Positions 43,558 through 54,862 are shown, counted from the stretch's first letter. The stretch is 64,000 nucleotides of DNA from Strongylocentrotus purpuratus (GCF_000002235.5 NW_022145559.1:248001-312000), one strand, 5' to 3'. Made by a program: numbers and translations. The notes: generated from the sequence alone by a model not told the origin.

Positions 43558-44733
43558 AATCAAACAATTTCCAGTGACCTCAAGTTGTAAAAAAAAGAAG
43601 AACCAGTAAACTATATGATTTACGTCATGAGATGGCGCTCTCCCGCTGTAAATTGGGACTTGAGTGTCAACTGTCATGTAAAATGATATCAATTTATTTG
43701 ACAATGTTTGAAATGACATAAAAATGACTTTTCGTTGCAATATTTGTTCAACATTTCTTTCCTGGCTGTAACTTGACTACATATTTTATCTGTGTAATCA
43801 CGAATTAATGATTTAATGGACATATTTATGGTGCAGAAACAAATTGAAATATAGGCAACGGGCAACGCCCACATTTTGAGTAAATCAAGTTTTTTTGTGA
43901 TTCATTGTTAATTCTAAATGTATTGCTGTTTAATTCATTTTTTTTTTTTTTTACCTGTAAGACATTTTGAAGGTTTAAATCAAATGTATGAACTGTATTC
44001 ACTTTTCAGTAAGATGAGGTACGTGTTCCATTTCTCCAGTTCAACCTGTTCTCCCGTTGTATATATAGTACATTGTGTAATATATTCTTTTTTTCTCCAT
44101 TCGTCGGAGATACATTGTACCGTATACAAAAACAGAAGTTAGCAGGCCTTTACCCCCCCCCCCACATCTTTCTCTGTCTCCGTGTCTCAGTTTCTCTCCA
44201 TTTCTCTCTCTCTGTCTCACTTTATATTCTCATTCATCTCCTTCTCTCTTAGTTTCTCTCCATTTCTCTCTCTCTGTCTCACTTTATATTCTCATTCATC
44301 TCCTTCTCTCTTAGTTTCTCTCCATTTCTCTCTCGCCTCTTTTCTCTCTTTCTCTCACGTACCACATACACAGCAGGTATTTATTTTTGAGAGTGTTAAT
44401 TGTTACATGTACAGTATTTTGAGATATTTTGCGCTTATAGAGACTTCGGTGGGAAGCGCTTTATAAGCACCGTCTTTATCGTTATTATATTCCTCCTAAA
44501 ACAGAAGATTTGAAATAATATGCAGGCAGGGTCTTTATATTGTTCTGTACATTACACTTGTTACATGCATGATTTTTGCATTTTCTTTCTTTTCTCTCTC
44601 TCTCTCTCCCTTATTTGGGGGCTTTTTTTGTGTTGGGGGGGGGGGGGGGGAGGATTAGCAAATGCCTTCGTCACCCACACCTTTTTTGTTACCATGCAAA
44701 TCATTCATTAAGGCTTCTAAACAGGGCCAACAA
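43558..44733. other. PSMC4 upstream region
   Basis: Contains the PSMC4 5' side, a duplicated CT-rich block (TTTCTCTCCATTTCTCTCTC three times, 44190-44335) and a SINE tail. No core promoter motif could be fixed. Confidence 0.5.
44400..44492 (+). mobile_element. SINE tail fragment
   Basis: TGCGCTTATAGAGACTTCGG, GGAAGCGCTTTATAAGCACC, then TTATTATATT, matching the tail pattern of the SINE at 18213-18460. Confidence 0.6.
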
Positions 44734-44949
44734 TCACTATGAACATGACTGACAAAGAAAGCGGACAAAATATACAGTTCCTCAGGTCGACAAAGAAACA
44801 TCCCTTCACTGCTATTATGTAAAAATGTGTAGAACAGGTGTCACATGCATATTCACCTTTTTACATAATAGCAGTGAAGGGATGTTCCTTTGTCTACCTG
44901 AGGAACTGTATATTTTGTCCGCTTTCTTTGTCAGTCATGTTCATAGTGA
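44734..44949. mobile_element. 216-bp foldback element with 96-bp arms
   Basis: TCACTATGAACATGACTGAC at left, complement at right, about three mismatches per arm, short loop near 44841. No clear target duplication. Confidence 0.88.
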
Positions 44950-45484
44950 ATATTGCTAGCCACAGCAAAAAGCTAGGTCACAACTCACAGAACTGAATAT
45001 ACAATTAGAAATTAATGTTTAGAGGAGATGCAATAAGTTTCACATTTTATTGTCCATTTGTTAATAATTTGCAAGACAAATTGAAGCAATATTATTCAAA
45101 CAAAAAAAGTGAACTCATTCCAGGTACAAATAACATTCATATCTATCATGTCTGAAGACCTTATGCTAAACACATCTTGCAGGAAAATCTTTCAAAGGTA
45201 CCTCATCAAATCATTTTTCCATTTGGCCTACATACATATCACAATGATGATGCTAGTACAGATGATCATTTTGGAGTCATATTTCTAGATTTTCCACTAC
45301 GTATATCTGAAATACAAATCTGCCACATTTACTAATTTGCTTGTAATAAACATGATTAGCTATTTGCATTTCCAATGACTGTGTCATGATTTTGCTGGCT
45401 ACATACAGGTATACATGTACTCCAATTTATAAATTCCACATGATAAAAGATTCACATTTGTACTGCATGGAAACAAGTGTGAGA

Positions 45485-45789
45485 TTAAAGGTAAAGACCA
45501 GTTTTGGAAACGCCCCCCTCTCAAAATATAAAATGAAAGCTCTTATTACCAATCATGTGAAAGAATATGTTTTGACTAATACGTGATGATACAAATTTTG
45601 CCGAGAAACTGCCTACTAAGTGATATATTTGTTAGGTACATTATTATATCTATTTGGACCTGATAGATATAACGCATGTGTCTCGCACGTGTCGCGTAGT
45701 CCCATATACAGTGCTTGTAACTTTACCAAGACTGGGCCAAATTTCTTTCACAATGCAATCGCATGACCATAACTGGTCTTTATCTTTAA
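45485..45789. mobile_element. TTAA MITE family 2, internally deleted copy
   Basis: About 305 bp; both ends present but the right-centre block is missing compared with full copies. Confidence 0.9.
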
Positions 45790-46689
45790 CCATACACTGA
45801 CATCAAAATCACTCAAATTTACTAAGTCTAGAAATTTGCTCTGAATACACAATGCATGAAATCTAGTGTACGCAATACAAGACTGTCACTTGCACAATTA
45901 ACACATTCCAATAGAAATTTTAAAAAACATACAAATACACTGATGAATTTTGCAAAATTATTCTGTCTAAAGTGTTAAAGGTTAAAGTACACTTTTACTT
46001 CGAGCAAAGAATGGAATCGCACATACATGACTTTGTATTTTCTTCAATAAAATATCCCTTAAATGTGGTACATGTTAATGTTTTTTGTTTCAAGTCTTTG
46101 CATGAGACAGATAAAAAAAGGAGAACGTATGTGTGTGTGTGGGGGGCAGGGCAGATGCGTGGGTATAGAGGACACTCATAAGTACTGTACCTTCTCTTAG
46201 GAGACCACTCACAAAACCAGGATGTCCTCGGTTCGAGAACCCCTGTAAATTGTTTGAAATCGATGCGCTTCCATATACATGTTAGTTTATTTAGGTGCTC
46301 CATTTGCAAGGAAAAGGTACAAGTAAGTCCTTGGTTATACAGTACATTTTCAAATCGTCCGCACAACATTTCATTTTTAGAAAGAATGTGTGTCCTCTAA
46401 CATGTAATGACACACTGATGTGTTAAATCCAACCCTCAATTTACGCCTAACCGCTAACGATGGTGGTCTCCTGCGTACTGAAATTTATCTCTTTAGTTCA
46501 ATGAAAAATATATATATATACTGTACAAATATCCATTACACTTGTTTGTATGCTTGTATTATGGTTATTGTATAATATTATTAAACGTGATTTGCTATTA
46601 TGTAATACTTATGTAAAAATGTATAACCTTGTATTTGTTATATGAACGCAGAAAAAAAATCAATCAAACAAACAAACACCAGAAACGTG

Positions 46690-46692
46690 TAC

Positions 46693-46722
<30 letters not shown>
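46690..46722 (+). repeat. GT dinucleotide microsatellite
   Basis: About 15 GT units. Confidence 0.95.
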
Positions 46723-46723
<1 letters not shown>

Positions 46724-46764
46724 AATGTGAGAGGAGGAGATAGACAGAGAGAGGGAAGTGAGCG

Positions 46765-46830
46765 AGTGGTCTTTATAGGCAAGTGGTTTATATCAGTACA
46801 GGTGTTTGCTAAAACAGGTGTTATTGTATT
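46765..46830. mobile_element. CAGTCAAACCTG MITE fragment
   Basis: GAGTGGTCTTTATAGGCAAG through AAACAGGTGTTATTGTA; inner part of the family only. Confidence 0.65.
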
Positions 46831-47408
46831 ACTATCAATTTGGCACATAAATTGGCAAGAAAGGCAACGTCTCCCTCATACTCTAAACATAATCTCTTCA
46901 ACACAAGTACACATAGTAAAACTCTTACTACAATGACATGATAAAGAATTTGAGACCCAACTTCCAAATGCTCTGAAATTACAATTATCAAGAATCTGGA
47001 CGTAATAACCTTTAAAGATGTTCATGCGTGGGTATATAGTCGTTCGTGAAGTAAGCAATTTGGCGATCACTACATAACACAGAGCCAATGGGTATTACGC
47101 TCTTGTGTGTACGTCTATGTGCTGCCCTCTATATACCCACACATGAGCAAATTTAAAGTAACTACATGATGGAGTCTCTCTCTGAATTGGCAAGCACTAA
47201 ACACATATCGATATAGCTCAAATTACATGAATAAATAAATACATACATGTATATCATACAATTAACAAATTTGAATACTGTTTACAAGTGCAGAATGTTA
47301 CAATATAGAAGTTTTCTTCCCTGTGTATGAGCTGAGTTTCCCACAGGGTTGATCTAAATTATCATTAATGAAATTGATTGATGTTTGGACGACAAGCAAA
47401 ACTGTCCA

Positions 47409-47604
47409 TTAAAGCCCCACTGCACTAGTTCGGCCAGGAGGGATTAGACCTCCCTGCATGGTCAATGACAGGTGATTATCTCATCAAATCAGCTCTCAAT
47501 TAACTTAAGAAAAAGAGGACCATGGGGGACCAATGGTCACCGATTAGGCATTGTTTGCTATATAGAGGGCGCAAGTTGCTATAAGTAGTGCAGTGCGGCT
47601 TTAA
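47409..47604. mobile_element. TTAA MITE family 4, copy 2 (PRDM-A 3' side)
   Basis: TTAAAGCCCCACTGCACTAG to TAGTGCAGTGCGGCTTTAA. Starts about 35 bp after the PRDM-A stop codon, so it probably lies in that gene's 3' UTR. Confidence 0.93.
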
Positions 47605-47638
47605 CATGGAACTGCCCATGCAGACTTGAAGATGACCT

Positions 47639-49101
47639 TTAACCTTGCTGACCCTCCTCAGTGTCCTGGACGTTAGATGCTCCTGGAATGTCTTCTCCTT
47701 GTGCTCTGTGTTTAAACATGTGAGTCACGTAATGCTGATTCAATGAAAACTTCTTCCCGCAAACTTCACAATCATACTTCTTCTCCCCGGAGTGCACACT
47801 CTGCATGTGAACCTCCAGGACGTACTTCACTCCAAACCCCTTGCCACAGATCATGCAGACGAACGGTCGGATGCCCTTGTGACGAAGCTCATGCTTCTGA
47901 AGCGGTCCTTTGTCCGTGAATCCTTTGTTGCAGAAGGAGCAGAAGTAGCGCAGCTCTCGAGTCTGATGCATCCTGCGTTTATGAGCACACACCCATTTGC
48001 GGATACGGAATCCCTTTCCGCAAATCTCACACTTGAACGGTTTGAGGCCCGTATGTTCCCCTTGGTGATTGGTGAGGGCGCTATCGGACGCAAAGGTTCG
48101 CGGACAGAGCGAGCAGCGGTAGAGACGGTTCTGCTCGTGACACTGGTAATGTTGAAAGAAGTTGCTTTCTTTCATGAAGACACGAGGGCACAGGTTACAC
48201 TTGAATGATCCCTTGCCTTCATGTGTCTCCTTCTCATGCTCATAGGCTGCCATTCTTGATCTGTAGCGCCTAGGACAGTGTCGACACTTGTAAGGTCTGG
48301 GTCTGTTGTAGTACGTGAGTGTCTTACCAAGCATGTCTTTGGGTTCCTCTGGAGCCGGCTTTCCCTTGAAAGCCTTCTTCCTGGGAGCAGCCCTTGCACC
48401 CACATTGCTTTCACTGATTGTCTTTACTTCTCCCGGGACCTCCGTTGACATGCCTGGAGCAGGTTCTATCTTCTGACTTTTTCTGTATTTCTTCTTCTTC
48501 CACACCGTATCAGGCACGGCATCATCCTTGCTGTATTCTTTGTGGGTTTGTTCATGCTTCAAGCACTCGCTCTCCTTCACAAACACTATGGAACATATCC
48601 GACAAGCATTCTTCCTGCCCAAGACATGGACCTCCCGATTGTGACGAAGCAAGCTCTTCTGAGTCTTGTAGGACTTGTCACACTTGCGGCACTTGTGAGG
48701 GCACGACTCATGTTTAGCCATGTGTTTGGTGAGTGCCTTGGAGTTGCGTTGCTTCTCTCCACATAGGAGGCATGTGTGTTCTTCGCTGAATTCGTGGAAC
48801 ATGGCATGAGCTTCGAGCCGGCCTTCCGTAGGAAACTTCTTGCCGCATACCGTACAGATGAACTGCCTAGGCGAATACACCTGTGAGGATCCCTTAATAC
48901 TTTCCATCTCTATATTCCTGTATCCCGATGATGGTATGTCTTCAGGCTTAGCACATTCTGTCTTACATTTGACCTTCCAGATAATGACAGGTCGAAGGTC
49001 GTCGTTAGCGTCGTGATCATGATCAAATTTGATGTGACGTAACATTCGCTTAGCTGTTGGGAATTGGTTTTCACAGGAGTTGCACTGAAAGTTGCCTTCT
49101 T
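47639..49101 (-). CDS. PRDM-A terminal exon: 12 C2H2 zinc fingers
   Basis: One 1463-bp exon after a GTTACAG acceptor, ending in TAA. Twelve C2H2 fingers run from FQCNSCENQF to YDCEVCGKKF. Five come first, then a roughly 70-residue basic linker (KKKKYRKSQK), then seven with two HTG/HSG-type linkers. The fingers are all different, unlike the near-identical array of mammalian PRDM9. The first finger straddles the exon start, immediately after the PR domain. Confidence 0.96.
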
Positions 49102-52100
49102 CTGTAACAAGAAAGAAATGAAAAATGATGAAGAATCATGAGAAAAGCAATAGCATTCACATTTGAATATAACAAGATCGTCTTTTCAGCTCCTTAGAGT
49201 AAAAACAAACAAAAAATCACAAATCAATCGTAACTTTTGATTTTTGTGCATCTAGATATCATCCAAAGCCAATGTCATTGTGCCCAACTAGACCACTTAA
49301 AGGTAAAGACCAGTTTTGGAAACGCCCAACTTTCAAAAAATTAAATGAAAGCTCTTATTACCAATAATGTGAAAGAATATGTTTTGACTAATACATGTAC
49401 GTGATCATGCAAATTTTGCTGTGAAACCGCCTCCTAATTGATATATTTAGTAAATTATTATATCTATTTGGACCTGATAGATATAACGCACGTGTCGCGC
49501 ATGTGTGCCTAGTCCCATATACATCTTTCTGTGTACAGTGCTTGTAACTTTACCAAGACTGGACCAAATTTCTTATCATTTTGATGATTCCAGAACCTTG
49601 CAGTACACACCAATACTTATATGCTAGATGATGAACCTTTTCTGATCAATTCCACAAGGTTTCTTTCACAATGCAATCGCATGACCATAACTGGTCTTTA
49701 TCTTTAATATGGAACAAGAAACGAATTTGACTGCAGCTCCAATATGCCTATTCCTAATTTCAGTTAATTTCATGGCTCAAATTGTTCTTTAGAATTTCAT
49801 GATGATAAGAACAAATATGTTAAAAACTGCTTCAGAGGTTTACAGTTAAGCACGGCATAAAGAAATAATTTGGGCCATTTTTTTAAAAACAAATTCATGA
49901 CCTTTTGACCTTTCAATGATTCTCAAATTTTAATGATCAGTCAACCTGAAAATATAATGATTCTACTACCTCAGAAGTAAAGGTATTACAAAAATCTTAC
50001 TTCATTATTTTGAGTTATGTGTCATTCAATTATGAATATTTACGCCTTACGACTTAAGTTTTCGAGTGTAGTCTTCAAGCCCAGACTCTAGATACTCTTA
50101 CCTTCATTATAATTCAAGTCTTTGAGTGTAGTCTTGAAGCCCACAGACTCTGAATACTCCTTACTGTAGAACACTCTGAGCTCACTTCCTGGTTCAATGC
50201 ACTTTGTAGTTCTGAAGTAGATCTGCCCGTAGTATTGACATGCTTCTAGATTCTGTTCTTCTTCATTGCGAGCGCATTGAACGTAAGACATCCATATGAG
50301 CTGATCTTTCTTCTTACCATCCACGTACAGGAACACCTTACCTCCGGTGCATAGCTGCAAGAAAAATATCAACATGAAATCATAATACACCGGTAGCTCA
50401 ATATTGGTGATGTACTGAAAACTATTTAAAGTTATATTTCAGTGAAATTTCTTTCCAATTCAAATTTCATTACAAAAATATGAAATTTTCATTAGAGCTT
50501 GCACTATGAAATATTATTGTAAAATTTTAAATTGCTCTTACACATACAAAACGTGTGGCTGGTCCACAGCTCGTCATGCAAGAGTGATTAAATGGGCCGT
50601 AGTTAGTATATTTCTACTTCTGGTCATTTTTCAATGTTTATAAGAATTATTCATGTCTCATAACGTATCCAAGCAACTCGACATGCAACAAGATAACATC
50701 ACAAATATAAACAAAATTGGGTAGTCTTTGGTCCAGGGTTGAAGTTAGTTTCTGAGTGGTGAGTTTGACAGTGATTGAGCTGGGAAACATTTTTACAGAC
50801 GGTACCATGCCAGCGCTAAGCGTCGGCCTGGTATGATTGTTGCTTACCTCCCACGTTGATTCCTTGGTAGATCCTATCTCTTCATCCAGGAAGTTCCCAT
50901 TGTACGGTCCAAACTCTATCCCCTCCTCCACTTTATCCTTGGCTACAACCCCAACTATATTCTCCTTCTCATGACGAAGATACTTGAAAGAGAGAAAGTC
51001 TGGTAGTTGAGCGCTTGACTTGCGTCGCACATTGTCCCTGCTTCGAGGGGGTGGCAAGAGGCTCTTCGGTTGAAGCTGAGGCAACAGGTTGAGATGCTTG
51101 GGATGGAGGATGGGGTTGGGGAGTTTCGGCGGCACTACTTCTTTGTCTTTCAGGACTGCTGTCTTGATGGCCTGGTGCTGCCTGTGAGTTATTAGCTCCA
51201 GGGGTTCGTTCATGGTAGCACCTAGGGAGTCTCTGGAAGGCTCAGGTCTCTCCACACCAGGGGCAGGGTTGGGATGGTGAGCCACAGCAGGTTCCTCAGT
51301 GAGAACAGAGGCAGCTAGGTGAGCTGGGCCAGGGGAACTGAAATGGGAACGAGATGTTGGCTGGAGACGACTGAGTTGCTGTTGTTGTTGTTGCTGATGT
51401 TGTTGCTGTTGAGGATGCTGGTTGTTGGACGTGAAATGATTGGTTGATTGCAGAAGGATGTTAGGACTAGGTAGCACAGACCCTGAACCTGAAAGAGAGA
51501 CAGTGATATGAGTACGAGATGATTTTCTGGCATTCTGTTATCTCATTATAACACCTGGACCCTGTGTCTTATAAAGAACTGCGATTGCTCCAAATCAACG
51601 GTAAGTCGTCAATCCCCTATCTCTTATGTACATAGTTATGATTGATATCAATGGCAGATAAGTTAAGATCAATCACAACTCTTTATAGACTGGGCCAGTA
51701 GTAAGTGTATACAATAGTCTTCTGGTGCATTGTTTGAAAATTTGAAAAATCTGAACCACCCTCAAAATAGGCAAAAATTTCCTGCAAGCAACGATTTCTG
51801 GTTTTACAGAAAATGTGATAACTTGCCTTGGAAATGAAACTGTATTACAAAAAAATAAAAAAATAAAAATAAAAATAATATCAATTATTACAAAGATAAG
51901 TACTGCATCTTACCCGAGTATATGGAGCGCAGCATGGAGGGGTTGGCATGGTTACTAGTGAAGTCTTCTCTATTCCTCTGTACATCTGACTGCTCTAAGA
52001 CGATAGCTGGTTGCTGCAGCGATGAGACAAGATTGGAGTGGTACGGAAGCTGGTGGGTAAAGTGCGTCATCTGATGCTGAGGATGTTGTCTTGATTCATC

Positions 52101-52208
52101 TCGTTCGCCGGTGAAGTATCCCTCCCTGCAGCTCTCCCTGTAGTTAGGCTCCATCTCAGTCTCTACACCCCCACTCCAGTGACTGAGCTCTGGAAAGCTC
52201 ACAGATCT
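47639..52208 (-). CDS. PRDM-A: PR/SET domain plus 12 C2H2 zinc fingers
   Basis: Four phase-compatible exons (52208-51914, 51488-50848, 50354-50102, 49101-47639) encode at least 883 residues. Order: a polar leader, a Gln-rich stretch, a proline-rich linker, a PR/SET domain (FGPYNG, YVQCARNEEEQNLEACQYYG, then GSELRVFYSKEY) and twelve C2H2 fingers. The PR domain most resembles the PRDM7/9/11 group, whose active members methylate histone H3; the EEQNL block and the Tyr of FYSKEY are kept, while the usual NCAR reads QCAR. By family it should be a nuclear DNA-binding regulator, possibly a methyltransferase; the target is unknown. No KRAB or SSXRD domain is seen. It faces paralogue PRDM-B head to head. 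The true first exon is uncertain (candidate 55409-55531). Confidence 0.9.
49297..49707. mobile_element. TTAA MITE family 2, PRDM-A intron copy
   Basis: Full-length, between the PR/SET exon and the zinc-finger exon. Confidence 0.92.
50046..50100 (-). repeat. Tandem partial duplication of PRDM-A exon tail
   Basis: About 55 bp directly after the PR/SET exon match the last part of that exon (50103-50159) with a few substitutions and short gaps; the shared core is GAGTGTAGTCTT (plus strand). It is read as intron. PRDM-B lacks it. Confidence 0.8.
50102..50354 (-). CDS. PRDM-A exon: PR/SET C-part
   Basis: 253 bp encoding LCTGGKVFLYVDGKKKDQ, VQCARNEEEQNLEACQYYGQ, RTTKCIEPGSELRVFYSKEY and a short tail. 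TTGCAG acceptor. The GTAAGA donor lies at the start of a duplicated copy of the exon's own tail (see findings). Confidence 0.93.
50848..51488 (-). CDS. PRDM-A exon: Gln-rich linker and PR/SET N-part
   Basis: 641 bp. Begins GSGSVLPSPNILLQ, runs through a CAG/CAA-coded Gln tract (about 51360-51412) and Pro-rich linker, and ends with the PR/SET N-part (IVGVVAKDKVEEGIEFGPYN onward to ESTWE). TTTCAG acceptor; GAG/GTAAGC donor in phase 0, the same place and phase as in PRDM-B. Confidence 0.9.
51914..52208 (-). CDS. PRDM-A leader exon
   Basis: 98 codons plus one base between a TTTTTGCAG acceptor and a GTAAGA donor. Encodes RSVSFPELSHW, a His/Gln-rich stretch (HPQHQMTHFTHQ) and SIYSG. No domain recognised; polar and probably disordered. 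Confidence 0.8.
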
Positions 52209-52855
52209 CTGCAAAAATAAAAGAAGCTCTGGTAAATAAAAGGATTTATTAGGTCTACATATTAACCAAACAGGGATGCCAGTTAGAATTGATCAGAGGG
52301 CCTGAAAATCATCTAGAATGAGCTATTTTGTATAGGTACACAAAAAAGCCTTAACTATGGCCTGAAATCAGGCTGTTGCCTGAAAACTGGCATCCCTGAT
52401 CAAAGGGAGGTACCGGTATCTTTTACTCTTTCTTTCGCTAAAAAAAGTGATCTTGAGAGAGGCCTTGTGAAATGTGAACAGTCCCTCCTAAAAGAAAAAA
52501 ACTTTGTAAAATCTAATTTTGAGAAAAGATTGTACGATATTTTTCCTATCAATCTATGCAATTATCTTAGTTTTGGGAAGATAAATCAACATTAAACTGT
52601 TGTTTGGGTCAGAATTCATTTTTATGATATCATCTTTAATTGTATCACATTCTGATCCGACATCAAATTTTTAGATCGTGATATTACAGGAATTATTTTG
52701 CTGATGAATTTTCTTTCTGCACTAATTTGTGGTCTAAAATTTTGCTGTCCCTTTGATTGTCAACCTTCCCCCGTACACAGACGGCAATCACATAAAAACT
52801 GCCATGTTGTAAACTCCCCTCAATAACCTGTACGATGTACTACAGTCTCTGTGTG

Positions 52856-53290
52856 TAGAGGGGCTCAGTTGAGTAAGACGTAGACATACTCTCAGTGGAA
52901 CAACGGTCAATTATCAGAATCAGAATCAGAGACCATATAGTACTTCGCTATCTCAAAAAATCTGTACAATTTCAAAAATCTGTTATCACGAATGGAAAAC
53001 AAACATATAACGGAAAAACTGTGCATGTCATTACGAACTCGTAGCTCGTACGTGTAATGCACAGTTTTTCCTTCATAATCATAGACTAGAAGGGATGAGA
53101 TTTAGATGACGTCATGCGCAGCGAGAGTTTTATACTACCGCTGCAGGATTTTTATCATGGATGTCGATTTTGACTCATAATTTCCTAAAAAGGGACCATT
53201 CAACGGATTATTTCAGTCAAGTTGGTACGTGGAACCGAAAAAGTTAAGCCTAGACCTAATTGTCAAAATACGATGCACTGGATATGCATC
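52856..53290. mobile_element. Decayed relative of the 895-bp foldback element
   Basis: Right half follows 25560-25760 (GACTAGAAGGGATGAGAT, CATGGATGTCGATTTTGAC, AAAGGGACCATTCAACGGAT). The centre hairpin GGAAAAACTGTGCA/TGCACAGTTTTTCC is retained. The left arm is mostly replaced by other sequence. Confidence 0.8.
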
Positions 53291-53633
53291 CTGTGAAATA
53301 TGGAATTTGGCCGGTAGTTTTGCCAAGTTTGGTGTAACGTTTCTTTACACAAAGCGAGAACACTAAAACATATAGGGCTGTTCTGTCTCTTAAGAGAGAG
53401 CCGACCCTACCCAAATCAGAGGCTAACGAATGAAAGAGACAGAAAAATTTGGTCTAGGCCTAATCCAGCTAAAAATGGAAGTTACAAAATACAAACTGAT
53501 TCAGCCGAAGACGCAGGTTCGAAACTGAGTCACGTCTTTTGGATGGTGACGTTTAAAGGTCGGTCGGTTCCCAGACGTAATTTGTTTGTGAAGTTATTAG
53601 CAACCAACTCAACAAGGGAAACGCTCTCGGTGG

Positions 53634-54862
53634 TCTCGCCTGCATAACGCAATTCAATATGATAAACCAGAATGTCAATGAGGTAGCGCCCATCTGCATC
53701 TCCAACAACAAATATCGTAAATTTTATGTCGTACACTTTTGAACTGGTCAAAAAATAAAAATTTGATGCCCTAGAAGGGACATATAATTTCTTTTCATTT
53801 GCATAAAGTACCATAAATAAGCAATGGAGCAAAATCTCACAATTCTGTGTAGAAGTTTAGTGTTCCAAATTTAGCTCTAAAAGATAAGGCAAACCAAATC
53901 AAAATCGGTCAAGAAATGAGGGAAAAGAAGCAATTTTTGTTATTTTTGGAATAAATTTGCATAAATTATCATAATTAATTAATGGAGAACAATTTCAAAA
54001 TTCTGTGTAGAAGTTTCCTGTACCAAAGTAAGCTCTACAATATAAAGCAAACCAAATCAAAATCGGTTGAAAAATAACAAAGAAGAAGCATTTTGAAAAT
54101 CTTGATGTTGATGCCACAACAAAGTCTAAGTTTGTTGACCTTAAATGACCTTTGACCTTTGACCTTAACTTAATAGTGACCTGAAATTCTACTCACATGA
54201 TTGGGGAGACTTGATAACCCTATAGTCCAAGTTTCATTGACTAAGAACTTATACTTTCAAAATTATATCAAAAATTCAAAACTTAACCTTAGGTTAAGTT
54301 TTTGATGATGATGATGCTACAACATAGTCCAAGTCTGTTGACCTGAAATGACCTTTGACCTTGACTTTGTGATCTGAAATTCTACTCACATGATTGGAGA
54401 TACTTGATTACCCTATACACCGATTCGGTTTGGGGGTTTTATGTACCTGCCCGCCGGTGGCGGCACTATAACTGGGGGGCTTCTCCGATCCAGCTGACAG
54501 TACAGAGAGCTCGAGAGCGGTTACTAGCTAGCGGAGCAGCGACCCTGGCCGGCCTGGCGAGGTTCGGTATAGGTATAGCATACCCGTTGAGCGATCGATT
54601 CTATTAGCTGCAGTCAGACGCCCCCCAGTTATGGCGTCACCTTATGAGGGCGCACTTCCACCAGAAGTCGCCCGAATCGGTGTATAGTCAAAGTTTCATT
54701 GACTAAGAACTTATACATTAAAAATGATATCAAAAATTCAAAAACTTAACCTTAGGTTAAGTTTTTGATGTTGACACCGCCGCCGCCGCCGCCGCCGCCG
54801 TCGCTATCGCCGTCACCGGAAAAGCGGCGCCTATGTCTCGCTTTTTGCTACGCAGGCGAGAC
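53634..54862 (+). mobile_element. Second satellite-bearing element with GTCTCGC terminal hairpin
   Basis: Left end GTCTCGCCTGCATAACGCAA is the inverted counterpart of the right end TTTTGCTACGCAGGCGAGAC. The right end also folds on itself (GTCTCGC at 54835, GCGAGAC at 54856). Inside are tandem blocks (TTCTGTGTAGAAGTTT twice; GACCTTTGACC-containing blocks twice, 54090-54300 and 54310-54417 continuing at 54687), and a CCG microsatellite at 54777-54801. Same plan as 2088-3354. Lies in a PRDM-A upstream intron. Confidence 0.72.
54418..54682. mobile_element. 265-bp MITE nested in the satellite-bearing element
   Basis: CACCGATTCGG ends, inner inverted block AACTGGGGGGC/GCCCCCCAGTT-like, flanked by TATA at 54414-54417 and 54683-54686. 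The neighbouring repeat unit at about 54220 shows the unoccupied site CCCTATAGTCC. Confidence 0.93.

Larger units (their letters stand above)
45790..47408. other. Intergenic, downstream of PRDM-A
   Basis: AT-rich, with a GT microsatellite and a MITE fragment; otherwise nothing recognised. Confidence 0.6.

Noticed and set aside
47792-48208. 138-codon plus-strand frame
   Set aside because: Antisense shadow of the PRDM-A zinc-finger exon.
47639-52208. Naming PRDM-A as PRDM9
   Set aside because: The PR domain is PRDM7/9/11-like, but KRAB and SSXRD domains are absent and the fingers are not a homogenised array, so orthology cannot be claimed from sequence reading alone.
53530-53832. 100-codon minus-strand frame with a DADGRYLIDILVYHIE-type string suggesting a piggyBac transposase remnant
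   Set aside because: Its middle coincides with the GTCTCGC terminal motif of the satellite-bearing element starting at 53634, so the frame straddles an element boundary. No catalytic motifs are present.
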